Of a stretch of DNA of 29,246 bases, positions 1 through 8,307 are shown piece by piece (the first letter of the stretch is position 1; the number at the start of each line of letters is the position of its first letter). The notes under the pieces were generated by a model. The model saw only the letters and a program-made list of their open reading frames with translations, did no database searches and was not told the origin of the DNA. The position numbers and the translations under genes were made by a program. This stretch comes from Kordiimonadaceae bacterium UBA4441 (GTDB lineage: Bacteria; Pseudomonadota; Alphaproteobacteria; Sphingomonadales; Emcibacteraceae), in contig DGPL01000008.1 of assembly GCA_002390425.1 (NCBI GenBank), positions 1 through 29,246 on the forward strand, read 5' to 3'.

Positions 1-1257
1 GCACGCCTCCTTGATCCAGCAAGCCGGCTAGATATCAAAGGTGAACTTCTCACTCATAAAAAGAAAATTGTTTCCCTTGGTGAAAAAGTTGATGCGCCCG
101 AGGATGCAGAAATTATAGACCTTAAGGGAAAATGTCTTTGTCCTGGTTTGATTGATATGCGTGTTTTTGTAGGCATTCCTGGTGCTGATTATAAAGATAC
201 AATTCTTAATACAGGTGAAGCGGCAGCAGCAGGCGGCGTAACAACCGTTTGCGTCCAACCAAATACGGACCCCATTATTGATAGTATACCCCATATCGAA
301 TATCTGGCCATACGCGCGAAAAACGCACTTGTTAATTTTGTACCAATGCCCGCTGCCACAAAACAAATGGAAGGCAAGCAAATGTCTGAAATTGGTCTGA
401 TGGCCGCAGCGGGTCATAAGATTTTTGGTGATTGCAGCACGACCATTGAAAATGCAGCCATTATGAGCCGTATATTCAAATATGCATCTGCTTATGATGC
501 ATTGATCGTACAACATCTTTCAGAGTCGAACCTTTCAAAAAATGGTTGCATGAATGCGGGCGATCTTGCCACACGGTTAGGATTGCCAGGTATCCCAACG
601 GCAGCTGAAACGCTTGTTTTGGAGCGCGATGTCAGACTGCTTAAAGGTACAAAAGGGCGATATCACGCATCGCAAGTTACGTGTGCAGACAGTATTGAAG
701 TTCTTAAAAAAGCGAAGTCAGATGATTTAAATGTTACCGCAGGGGTCGCCGTACCTCATTTATCATTAAATGAATATGCCATCGAAGATTACCGTACCTT
801 TATGAAATTATCACCGCCATTACGTGATGAAGATGACCGAGTTGCGGTTGTTGAAGCTTTAAAAGACGGCACTATTGATGTAATCGTCAGTGGTCATGAC
901 CCGGAAGACCCAGAAAGCAAACGTGTTCCATTTGAACAGGCTGAACCTGGTGTTGTGGGGCTTGAAACATTACTAAGTGTATCTCTTGAAATGCATCATA
1001 ATGGCAGCCTTGATCTTCTAACTATTCTTTCAAAGCTGACGTCTAACCCTGCTAAGATCATGGGGCTTGAAAGTGGAGTACTTAAAGAAGGGGCACCAGC
1101 GGATCTTTGTATTTTCGATTTAAATGTTCCTTATTTTGTGGACGCAGAAAAAATGGTCAGTATTACTAAGAACACTTGTTTTGACGGTAAGCCTGTGCAA
1201 GGCCGTGTTTTAAAAACTGTGGTCGCAGGAAAATGTGTATATGAATATAATGCCTGA
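1..1257 (+). CDS. pyrC: Dihydroorotase-like protein PyrC' (non-catalytic type), 5' end outside the window
   Basis: The frame is open from base 1, so the start lies upstream; about 418 codons are visible of a protein usually near 430 residues. It opens with ARLLDPAS and continues to PGLIDMRVFVGIPG, then AAAAGGVTTV, and ends with the KNTCFDGKPVQGRVLKTVV block typical of alphaproteobacterial PyrC encoded beside pyrB. The metal-binding features of active class I dihydroorotases are gone: the HxH motif after PGL(I/V)D is RVF, the HxxHVS histidine is Q (YHASQVT), and the TDHAPH aspartate is G (SGHDPED). From family knowledge such proteins act as a structural partner of aspartate transcarbamoylase (PyrB) in pyrimidine synthesis, and a separate active dihydroorotase is expected elsewhere. 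The stop overlaps the start of plsY, so the two are probably translationally coupled. Confidence 0.9.
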   Translation, partial: ARLLDPASRLDIKGELLTHKKKIVSLGEKVDAPEDAEIIDLKGKCLCPGLIDMRVFVGIPGADYKDTILNTGEAAAAGGVTTVCVQPNTDPIIDSIPHIEYLAIRAKNALVNFVPMPAATKQMEGKQMSEIGLMAAAGHKIFGDCSTTIENAAIMSRIFKYASAYDALIVQHLSESNLSKNGCMNAGDLATRLGLPGIPTAAETLVLERDVRLLKGTKGRYHASQVTCADSIEVLKKAKSDDLNVTAGVAVPHLSLNEYAIEDYRTFMKLSPPLRDEDDRVAVVEALKDGTIDVIVSGHDPEDPESKRVPFEQAEPGVVGLETLLSVSLEMHHNGSLDLLTILSKLTSNPAKIMGLESGVLKEGAPADLCIFDLNVPYFVDAEKMVSITKNTCFDGKPVQGRVLKTVVAGKCVYEYNA

Positions 1258-1846
1258 ATATGCCCTTTATTATATATTTGTAGCTGCATTTGTCGGATAC
1301 CTGCTCGGATCCATTCCTTTTGGACTCGTTTTAACCAGAATGGCGGGCTTAGGCGATATACGCAAAATTGGATCTGGCAATATCGGCGCAACAAATGTTC
1401 TAAGAACAGGTAATAAATTTCTGGCTCTTCTGACGCTTCTTCTTGATATCGGCAAAGGGGCGATAGCCGTTTTAATCGCGGAATTTTTATACCCTGGTTT
1501 GGGTATTTATGCCGGGAGCGGCGCATTTCTAGGGCACTTATATTCTATTTTTCTGAAATTTACCGGTGGTAAGGGTGTGGCCACCTTTCTTGGGCTAATG
1601 CTCGCTTTAAATCCGATAGTTGGCTTAACATCAATTCTTTCTTGGTTAATCACCGCAGCAATATTTAGAATTTCATCACTTTCCGCCCTCGTTGCTGCTA
1701 TCGCAAGTCCGATCGCCAGCCTTTACTTACAACAAAATAAGCTTGCAATCGTTGCCATACTGTTATGTATTTTAATATTCATCAAACATAAGGATAACAT
1801 CAAACGAATAATCAATGGCGATGAGCCAAAAATTGGAAAGAAATGA
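1241..1846 (+). CDS. plsY: Glycerol-3-phosphate acyltransferase PlsY
   Basis: This is an integral membrane enzyme that transfers an acyl group from acyl-phosphate to glycerol-3-phosphate, the first step of phospholipid synthesis. The 201-residue product carries the PlsY signatures GYLLGSIPFG near the N-terminus, KIGSGNIGATNVLRTG in the first cytoplasmic loop and FTGGKGVATFLG in the second. Several hydrophobic segments are consistent with the usual five or so membrane helices. Start choice: GTG at 1235, ATG at 1241 and ATG at 1250 are all possible. AGGA at 1227-1230 lies 10 nt before 1241 and only 4 nt before 1235, so I prefer 1241. It overlaps the end of pyrC' by 17 nt. The pyrC'-plsY-dprA-topA order is conserved in alphaproteobacteria. 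Confidence 0.93.
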   Translation: MNIMPEYALYYIFVAAFVGYLLGSIPFGLVLTRMAGLGDIRKIGSGNIGATNVLRTGNKFLALLTLLLDIGKGAIAVLIAEFLYPGLGIYAGSGAFLGHLYSIFLKFTGGKGVATFLGLMLALNPIVGLTSILSWLITAAIFRISSLSALVAAIASPIASLYLQQNKLAIVAILLCILIFIKHKDNIKRIINGDEPKIGKK

Positions 1847-1869
1847 TCAATTAATTTGGGGGACATAAA

Positions 1870-2990
1870 ATGAGCCTAAATCCAGCTCCACTATCAAATG
1901 CAGAAAAAAAGCACGTCTTCGATTAATAAGAACCGAGAATGTTGGGCCCGTTACCTTTCGGCAATTAATCAATCGTTATGAAAGCGCTGAAAAAGCGATT
2001 GAAGTATTACCTGAACTCGCTAAAAGAGGCGGGCGAAAAAAGCCATTAGTGGCTTGTTCTATTTCCAAAATAAATAAAGAATTAGAAGAGCTTGAAAAAA
2101 TCGGTGGAGAATTAATCGTTTTAGGTGACACATATTATCCCACCCCCTTAGCTGCCACAGAAGATGCGCCTCCTATCATGATGGGCCTTGGTCACACTCA
2201 TTTATTAAATCAAAATACATTTGCCATAGTTGGCGCGCGAAATGCGTCCGCAGTTGGATTAAAGGTGGCAAATAATTTTGCGACAAAGCTTGGAGAGGCC
2301 GTATATATCATTGCATCAGGGTTAGCACGCGGCATTGATGCAGCGGCACATCAGGGTTCAATTAATTCAGGCACGATCGCCGTTCTTGCTGGAGGTGCAG
2401 ATGTTATTTATCCACGATAAAACACAGAAATTTATCATAAAATAAAAGAAACAGGCCTAATATTATCTGAAATGCCGTTTGGTACTCAGCCGCAGGCACG
2501 ACATTTTCCAAGACGAAACAGAATAATTTCAGGACTTGCGCTTGGCGTCTTGGTCGTTAAAGCAACCCATAAATCAGGAACCTTAATAACGGCACGTCTC
2601 GCCTCAGAACAGGGTCGCGAAGTTTTTGCCATTCAGGGCTCCCCATTAGACACAAGATCAAAAGGGCCTAATACTCTAATTAAACAAGGTGCTCAACTTA
2701 CAGAATCGGTAGAAGATATTCTTGATGTCCTTTCATTAATGAGTGGTCGGAGTATTTCAGAACCACAAGCCGATTTATTTACATCTGGGCCCTATCTAGA
2801 AGAAAAAAATAGCGATATCGAAAAAGCGACCATAAAGATTAAAGAAAAATTAAGTCATACCGCAGTATCAATTGATGAACTTATAAGGCTCACTGAATTA
2901 TCGCCAATGGCGGTACAAACGGTGCTTCTTGATCTTGAACTCGCGGAAGAAATTACGCGTTATGCAGGAAACAGGGTATCTTTTTGTTAA
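1870..2990 (+). pseudogene. dprA: dprA, DNA processing protein A, broken by a frameshift and a stop codon
   Basis: DprA loads RecA on incoming single-stranded DNA during natural transformation. The start (ATG 1870 with GGGGGA just upstream) reads MSLNPAPLSNAEKK and then stops. After a one-base gap in the A7 run at 1904-1910 the expected DprA N-terminus continues in another frame (ARLRLIRTENVGPVTFRQL). The Rossmann part is present (FAIVGARNAS, ASGLARGIDAAAH, GGADVIYPR), followed by TAA at 2418-2420 where the family usually has glutamate (YPxEN). The same frame then resumes (NTEIYHKIKETG, MPFGTQPQARHFPRRNRII) and runs to 2990 through the C-terminal winged-helix region. Conserved positions also differ: VVKATHKSG where VVEA...SG is usual, and FAIQGSP where VPGSP is usual. 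Two independent lesions plus altered conserved residues point to real decay. The restored length of about 373 codons is normal. Confidence 0.88.
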
Positions 2991-3054
2991 AACATTCTGT
3001 AAAAGCCCTTTGATATAAAAATTGATAAATCGATTCTATTGGTGAAATGTAGCA

Positions 3055-5610
3055 ATGAAAACAGTAATTGTTGAATCTCCGGCGAAAGCCAAAACAATTA
3101 ATAAATACCTCGGCAAGAATTATAAAGTTCTTGCAAGCTTTGGGCATATTCGTGATCTTCCGTCAAAGGATGGTTCGGTTGATCCCGAAAATGACTTTGC
3201 TATGACTTGGGCGGTAGATAGCGATTCCAAAAAACGTATCAAAGACATCGCCGATAGCACCAAAGTCTCCGACGAATTAATCCTCGCGACAGACCCTGAC
3301 CGCGAAGGAGAAGCTATTTCATGGCATGTGCTTGAGGTTTTAAACGCGAAGCGAGGCGTCATGAAAGATGTTACCGTTAAACGTGTTGTCTTTAATGAAA
3401 TTACCAAAACCGCTATTTTAAAAGCGATGGAAGAGCCACGTGACGTTGATCAAGAAATGGTTGAGGCCTATCTTACACGGCGTGCTCTTGATTATTTAGT
3501 GGGTTTTAATCTTTCGCCTGTTCTATGGCGCAAGCTTCCCGGGTCAAAATCCGCGGGGCGTGTTCAATCCGTTGCACTTCGTCTTATTTGCGAACGTGAA
3601 CTTGAAATAGAAAAGTTTAATTCAGAAGAATATTGGTCAATTGAAGCCAAACTTAAAAATTCAACTTCAAAAACGTTTATGGCGAAACTGACTACTTTAA
3701 ATGGTGAGAAGTTAGAAAAATTTACGTTAAATAATGAAACAGCTGCTTTAGCTGCAAAAGAAGCCGTAGAAGCCGCCAGTTTCAGCATAAAGAGTGTCGT
3801 CAGTAAGCCGACACGTCGCAGACCAGCCGCACCTTTTACAACGTCAACTTTGCAGCAGGAAGCTTCAAGAAAACTTGGATTTAATGCACAGCGCACTATG
3901 CGCACGGCGCAAAAATTATATGAAGGTATCGATATTAAAGGTGAGACAACAGGTCTTATTACATATATGCGTACCGACGGTGTTAATATTGCCAATGAAG
4001 CCATTAACAATGCCCGCGATGTGATAGGCAGTAAATATGGTAGCAATTATGTTCCTGCGAAACCAAACTTTTACAAAAACAAATCTAAGAATGCACAAGA
4101 AGCTCATGAAGCGGTTCGCCCAACAAGCCTGTCCCGTCTACCAGCGGATGTTGCTAATAGGCTAGATGATGATCAACGCCGTCTTTATGAACTGATTTGG
4201 AAGCGAACCATTGCCAGTCAGATGGCAGAAGCTCAAATGGAACAAACCACTGCTGATATCGTTTCAACAGACGGAAAACTCACATTACGTGCCACAGGTA
4301 CAGTGCAAATTTTTGACGGGTTTCTAACTCTTTATCAAGAAGGTCAAGATGACACGGACGATGAAGACGAAAAACGACTTCCAAAATTATCAAAAGACGA
4401 AAACATAGATAAAGATAAAATCGATGCCAACCAGCATTTTACGTCACCTCCGCCTCGTTTCACTGAAGCGAGTCTCGTAAAACGGATGGAAGAGCTTGGT
4501 ATTGGTCGTCCATCGACATACGCTTCTATTCTTACCGTTCTTAGGGACCGTAATTATGTCATTATGGATAAAAACCGTTTTATCCCTGAAGGTAAAGGTC
4601 GCGTTGTTACTTCGTTCCTAGAGAATTATTTCAATAAATATGTTCAATATGATTTTACAGCAGGTCTTGAACAAGAACTCGATAAAGTTTCTGATGGTGA
4701 CATTCCTTGGAAAGAAGTGCTTGCCAATTTCTGGCTAGACTTTAGTAAATCCATTGAAGGTACAAAAGACCTTCGCGTTTCTGAAGTACTCGATGTCATA
4801 ACGGATGCACTAGCACCATTTATTTTTCCTGAACGCGATGATGGTTCTGATCCCCGCAAATGTCCAAAATGTAATGAAGGCGGACTAAGTGTTAAAACTG
4901 GTAAATTTGGTGCTTTCATTGGTTGTGAAAATTATCCGACCTGTAATTACACACGTCAAATTCAAAATAGTGATGGTGAAAATGGCGAAGCAGCTGATGA
5001 AGGCCCTAAAACATTGGGTATTGATCTAAAATCAGGCATGGAAGTTACACTTCGTTCTGGTCGATTTGGTCCATATATTCAACTGGGCGAGCCTGTCGAA
5101 AAAGAAAAACCAAAACGCGCCTCAATTCCAAAAGGGATGTCACCAGATAGCGTAGATTTTGATCGGGCGCTTAAGTTGCTTGCTCTGCCACGTGATGTGG
5201 GTATGCATCCAGAAGATGGGAAAGTTATTAAAGCAGCTATTGGGCGTTATGGTCCATATGTTTCTCATAGTGGTGCTTTTGCGAGTTTAAAAGATCCAGA
5301 AGATGTATTTAATATTGGCATCAATCATGCCGTAACCCTGCTCGCAGAAGCTGCAGCTAAAAAAGGAAAAGCCGCAGAACCGCTTAAAGATTTAGGTGAG
5401 CACCCTGACGGAGACGGCAACATACTTGTTATGAATGGCCGTTATGGCCCTTATGTGAAATATAAGCGTATCAATGCAACAATTCCTAAAGACAAGGATC
5501 CAATGGACGTCACAATGGAAGAGGCGGTTGAATTGATAAAGGCGCGTGCGTCCAAGGGGAAAAAGAAACCAGCTAAGAAAAAAGCGTCCGCTAAAAAAAA
5601 GGCTAAATAA
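3055..5610 (+). CDS. topA: DNA topoisomerase I (type IA)
   Basis: This enzyme relaxes negative supercoils through a transient 5'-phosphotyrosine link. The 851-residue product starts with the TOPRIM domain (MKTVIVESPAKAK with catalytic E7, and DPDREGE with D80, D82 and E84 for Mg2+). The active-site tyrosine is Y304 in GLITYMRTDG. SAGRVQSVALR and GIGRPSTYASI are further family signatures. One four-cysteine zinc finger (C603, C606, C624, C630) follows. Three C-terminal repeats carry GRFGPYIQ, GRYGPYVSHS and GRYGPYVKYK. The protein ends in a lysine/alanine-rich tail that probably binds DNA non-specifically. The start has only a weak ribosome-binding site but matches the family N-terminus exactly. 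It lies 64 nt after the dprA remnant and 8 nt before rnr, so it is probably co-transcribed with rnr. Confidence 0.98.
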   Translation: MKTVIVESPAKAKTINKYLGKNYKVLASFGHIRDLPSKDGSVDPENDFAMTWAVDSDSKKRIKDIADSTKVSDELILATDPDREGEAISWHVLEVLNAKRGVMKDVTVKRVVFNEITKTAILKAMEEPRDVDQEMVEAYLTRRALDYLVGFNLSPVLWRKLPGSKSAGRVQSVALRLICERELEIEKFNSEEYWSIEAKLKNSTSKTFMAKLTTLNGEKLEKFTLNNETAALAAKEAVEAASFSIKSVVSKPTRRRPAAPFTTSTLQQEASRKLGFNAQRTMRTAQKLYEGIDIKGETTGLITYMRTDGVNIANEAINNARDVIGSKYGSNYVPAKPNFYKNKSKNAQEAHEAVRPTSLSRLPADVANRLDDDQRRLYELIWKRTIASQMAEAQMEQTTADIVSTDGKLTLRATGTVQIFDGFLTLYQEGQDDTDDEDEKRLPKLSKDENIDKDKIDANQHFTSPPPRFTEASLVKRMEELGIGRPSTYASILTVLRDRNYVIMDKNRFIPEGKGRVVTSFLENYFNKYVQYDFTAGLEQELDKVSDGDIPWKEVLANFWLDFSKSIEGTKDLRVSEVLDVITDALAPFIFPERDDGSDPRKCPKCNEGGLSVKTGKFGAFIGCENYPTCNYTRQIQNSDGENGEAADEGPKTLGIDLKSGMEVTLRSGRFGPYIQLGEPVEKEKPKRASIPKGMSPDSVDFDRALKLLALPRDVGMHPEDGKVIKAAIGRYGPYVSHSGAFASLKDPEDVFNIGINHAVTLLAEAAAKKGKAAEPLKDLGEHPDGDGNILVMNGRYGPYVKYKRINATIPKDKDPMDVTMEEAVELIKARASKGKKKPAKKKASAKKKAK

Positions 5611-5618
5611 GGAAAATA

Positions 5619-7859
5619 ATGGCACAAAAAAAAGCCCCCTTTCCTGATGAAGCACAAATTTTGGAGTTCATCCGGGAAAACCCGGGTCGTGCCTCAAAAC
5701 GTGAAATCACGCGAGCTTTTCAAATTAAAGGCGAAGAAAAGATAAAGCTCAAAAAGTTACTTAGAAAAATGACTTTGGACGGCAAACTTGAAAAACCTCA
5801 TAAATCCCGATTACAAGTTGCAGGCGAATTACCGCCTGTTTTAGTAGTGGAAATTTTTAGTATAGACCCCCACGGTGATTTAACGGCACGCCCACAAAAC
5901 TGGGATAATGATGATGAGCCACCAAAGATATTAATATACGCCCACGATAAGCGTAATAAATTAGGATTAGGCGATCATGCTCTGGTGCGCTTAACGCCAA
6001 ATAAAGACCGCGGGGAAACTGGTTATGTCGCGAAAGTTATTAGAAAACTTGAAAAACGCCAATCAACACAAATTATGGGTATTTTCAGATCAGACGATGA
6101 AAATATCGCGTTCGTAAATCCAACCGATAAAAAAGATCGAAATCAATATTTAATCCCCAAAAATGATTGGAATGATGCAAAAGATGGTGAGCTTGTACTC
6201 ATTCAATTAAAACCTGGACGTCAACGTTCCAGACATATGAAAGCAAAGCCTGCAAAAGTTATTAAATCATTTGGTTCAATTGATGATGCGAGATCCATAA
6301 GCCTTATTGCGATTATATCGCAAGGGATTGCAACCGAGTTTTCTGAAGATGTCATTAAAGAGGCTAATAATTCAGAAGCTGCAATTTTAGGCAACAGAAC
6401 AGATCTTCGCGAAATACCGCTTATTACCGTTGATCCATCGGATGCCCGTGATCATGATGATGCAATTTGGGCAGAAATGGACAGTGATCCTGAAAACCCA
6501 GGAGGATGCCATATCATCATTGCGATCGCTGATGTTGCGCATTATGTACAATCTGGCACAGCGTTAGACCGCGAAGCCGTAAAAAGAGGAAATTCCACCT
6601 ATTTCCCAGATAGGGTAGTTCCCATGCTACCGGAGAGCCTCTCAAACGGGTTATGTTCGCTTCATGAAAACGAAGATCGTTATACAATGGCCGTTCATAT
6701 ATGGTTTGATAATCGTGGTAAAAAACGACGCCATAAATTTGTTAGAGGTTTGATGCGAAGCCATGCAAGTCTTTCATATGAAGAGTTTCAAAATGCATAC
6801 GAAGGTATAGTTTCAGAGCGTGCTGCTCCACTCTTAGATACTGTTATTAATCCCCTTTATCAAGCATATGATATTTTAAGTAAGGGACGTAATTTTCGAG
6901 AACCACTTGAATTAAACGTACCTGAAAAGAAAATTATTCTGAATGATGATGGGCATATATCCGAGATAAAAGAGCGCGTTAGTTTAGAAGCACACCGGCT
7001 TGTTGAAGAATTTATGATACAGGCAAATGTGGCCGCCGCCGAGCAATTGGAAAGCAAGCAAGCTGCGTGTATGTACCGCATACACGAACAGCCTAGCTTG
7101 GAAAAAATTGAAAACTTAAGAACATTTTTAGAGAGTTTTGATTATCCACTTTCTAAAGGGCAAGTCGTAAAACCAAAGACTTTTAATAATATTTTGAAAC
7201 AAGTTAAAAATACGGCTCATGAAAATGTCATAAGCACCATAATCTTAAGAACTCAAATGCAAGCACAATATAGCCCAGAGAACCAGGGTCATTTTGGACT
7301 TTCCTTGACTCGTTATGCACATTTCACGTCCCCTATTCGGCGCTATGCCGATATTTTAGTACACCGTGCCTTAATCAAAGCTTTAAAATTAGGCAAAGAC
7401 GGTATCAGTAATTACGATATAGGAAATATGGCGGAAACGGCGGAGCATATCAGTAATATGGAACGTAATTCCATGATCGCAGAACGACAGTCAACTGAGC
7501 GATATATTGCAAATTATATGAGCAACAAAATTGATGAAGAATTCGAAGGTAAAATCAATGGCGTTCATAAAGCAGGCCTATTCATTACATTAAATGAAAC
7601 TAGTGGCGAAGGATTTATCCCGATATCATCGTTATACGGAGACTATTTTCATTATGATAAAGAACACCATTTATTAGAAGGTGAACATAGCCGCATTATA
7701 TTACAATTAGGAGATTCGGTATCCGTGCGTCTACGAGAAGCGAATCCGGTTTCAGGCGGACTAATATTTGAGTTACTCCATGATAAATTAAGTAACCAAA
7801 AACCACGTAAAGCGGCAGGAAAAAAGGGGCGACGCCCAAGAAAGTACAAAAGAAATTAA
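5619..7859 (+). CDS. rnr: Ribonuclease R (RNase II/RNB family exoribonuclease)
   Basis: This is a processive 3'-5' exoribonuclease that degrades structured RNA. The 746-residue product has an N-terminal winged-helix region, OB-fold cold-shock-like domains, and an RNB catalytic domain. The metal-binding motif is DARDHDDA (residues 275-282, catalytic aspartates D275, D278, D280 and D281), and the conserved block HFTSPIRRYADILVHRAL lies further on. A C-terminal S1 domain (residues about 640-720, GKINGVHKAGLFITL) precedes a basic tail (KKGRRPRKYKRN) expected to help bind RNA. AGGAAAAT lies directly before the ATG, only 8 nt after topA, indicating an operon. No residue that I can judge as catalytic is missing. 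Confidence 0.97.
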   Translation: MAQKKAPFPDEAQILEFIRENPGRASKREITRAFQIKGEEKIKLKKLLRKMTLDGKLEKPHKSRLQVAGELPPVLVVEIFSIDPHGDLTARPQNWDNDDEPPKILIYAHDKRNKLGLGDHALVRLTPNKDRGETGYVAKVIRKLEKRQSTQIMGIFRSDDENIAFVNPTDKKDRNQYLIPKNDWNDAKDGELVLIQLKPGRQRSRHMKAKPAKVIKSFGSIDDARSISLIAIISQGIATEFSEDVIKEANNSEAAILGNRTDLREIPLITVDPSDARDHDDAIWAEMDSDPENPGGCHIIIAIADVAHYVQSGTALDREAVKRGNSTYFPDRVVPMLPESLSNGLCSLHENEDRYTMAVHIWFDNRGKKRRHKFVRGLMRSHASLSYEEFQNAYEGIVSERAAPLLDTVINPLYQAYDILSKGRNFREPLELNVPEKKIILNDDGHISEIKERVSLEAHRLVEEFMIQANVAAAEQLESKQAACMYRIHEQPSLEKIENLRTFLESFDYPLSKGQVVKPKTFNNILKQVKNTAHENVISTIILRTQMQAQYSPENQGHFGLSLTRYAHFTSPIRRYADILVHRALIKALKLGKDGISNYDIGNMAETAEHISNMERNSMIAERQSTERYIANYMSNKIDEEFEGKINGVHKAGLFITLNETSGEGFIPISSLYGDYFHYDKEHHLLEGEHSRIILQLGDSVSVRLREANPVSGGLIFELLHDKLSNQKPRKAAGKKGRRPRKYKRN

Positions 7860-7885
7860 AATCTATAAAAAACACTGACTTTTAC

Positions 7886-7913
7886 TTGACTTCACCCATA
7901 ATCTCTGTATTTT
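7886..7913 (+). promoter_or_regulatory. Possible sigma-70 promoter for rpmG
   Basis: TTGACT (7886-7891) is followed after 16 nt by TATTTT (7908-7913). The -35 element matches the consensus at five of six positions and the -10 at four of six. Transcription would begin near 7920, giving a leader of about 40 nt before the strong AGGGAGG ribosome-binding site. Readthrough from rnr is also possible because no terminator lies between the genes. Confidence 0.4.
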
Positions 7914-7957
7914 CCGCTCAAACAGTTTATGAATTTTTTAAGAAAGGGAGGCTAGCA

Positions 7958-8125
7958 ATGGCCAAACCATCAAGTGTAAAAATTAAGCTAGTAAGTACAG
8001 CTGATACAGGGTTTTATTATGTAACTAAGAAAAACCCGCGCAACATTACTGAAAAAATGGTAATGCGTAAATATGATCCAGTTGTCCGTAAGCATGTTGA
8101 TTTTAAAGAAACTAAAATCAAATAG
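7958..8125 (+). CDS. rpmG: 50S ribosomal protein L33, zinc-free (C-minus) form
   Basis: This is a 55-residue basic protein of the large ribosomal subunit. It reads GFYYVTKKNPRNITEKMV followed by RKYDPVVRKHVDFKETKIK, which is the L33 pattern. It has no cysteine at all, so it belongs to the C-minus type that does not bind zinc. The start at 7958 is set by AGGGAGG at 7945-7951, 6 nt before the ATG, and by the family length. A longer frame opening at TTG 7886 has no family support and overlaps the presumed promoter. A rho-independent terminator follows 29 nt after the stop. Confidence 0.97.
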   Translation: MAKPSSVKIKLVSTADTGFYYVTKKNPRNITEKMVMRKYDPVVRKHVDFKETKIK

Positions 8126-8154
8126 TTTATACCTATAACATGGAATTTAAGAAT

Positions 8155-8180
8155 GGTCGCTTATTTAAGCGGCCTTTTTT
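8155..8180 (+). terminator. Rho-independent terminator after rpmG
   Basis: GGTCGCTT (8155-8162), the loop ATTT and AAGCGGCC (8167-8174) form an 8-bp stem with one G-T pair, directly followed by six T residues. It ends the rpmG transcript. It lacks a T-tract in the opposite direction, so it is unlikely to stop the convergent pleD transcript efficiently. Confidence 0.88.
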
Positions 8181-8187
8181 ATGTCCG

Positions 8188-8307
8188 CTAAGGACTAATG
8201 TTCACTGATGCGCAAACTCGGTTTTTGCCTGTATCTTTGGCTCTATAAAGCCCTTCATCAGCATCTTTAAGAAGTTTTTCTTTTGAATTACATTCATCAC
8301 TAATAAT
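8188..8307 (-). pseudogene. pleD: Severed C-terminal end of the PleD GGDEF domain
   Basis: Reading on in the pleD frame past the TAA at 8308-8310 gives IISDECNSKEKLLKDADEGL followed by YRAKDTGKNRVCASVNISP and a TAG at 8188-8190. LLKDADEGLYRAKDTGKNRV is the standard C-terminal signature of GGDEF domains (LLxxADxALYxAKxxGRNRV). It has no start codon or ribosome-binding site of its own. The lesion could be a single base change of a serine TCA to TAA. The natural pleD would therefore span 8188-9573. Confidence 0.85.

Noticed and set aside
28..516. A 162-residue open frame on the minus strand
   Set aside because: It is antisense to pyrC', and its cysteine- and phenylalanine-rich product matches no family that I recognise.
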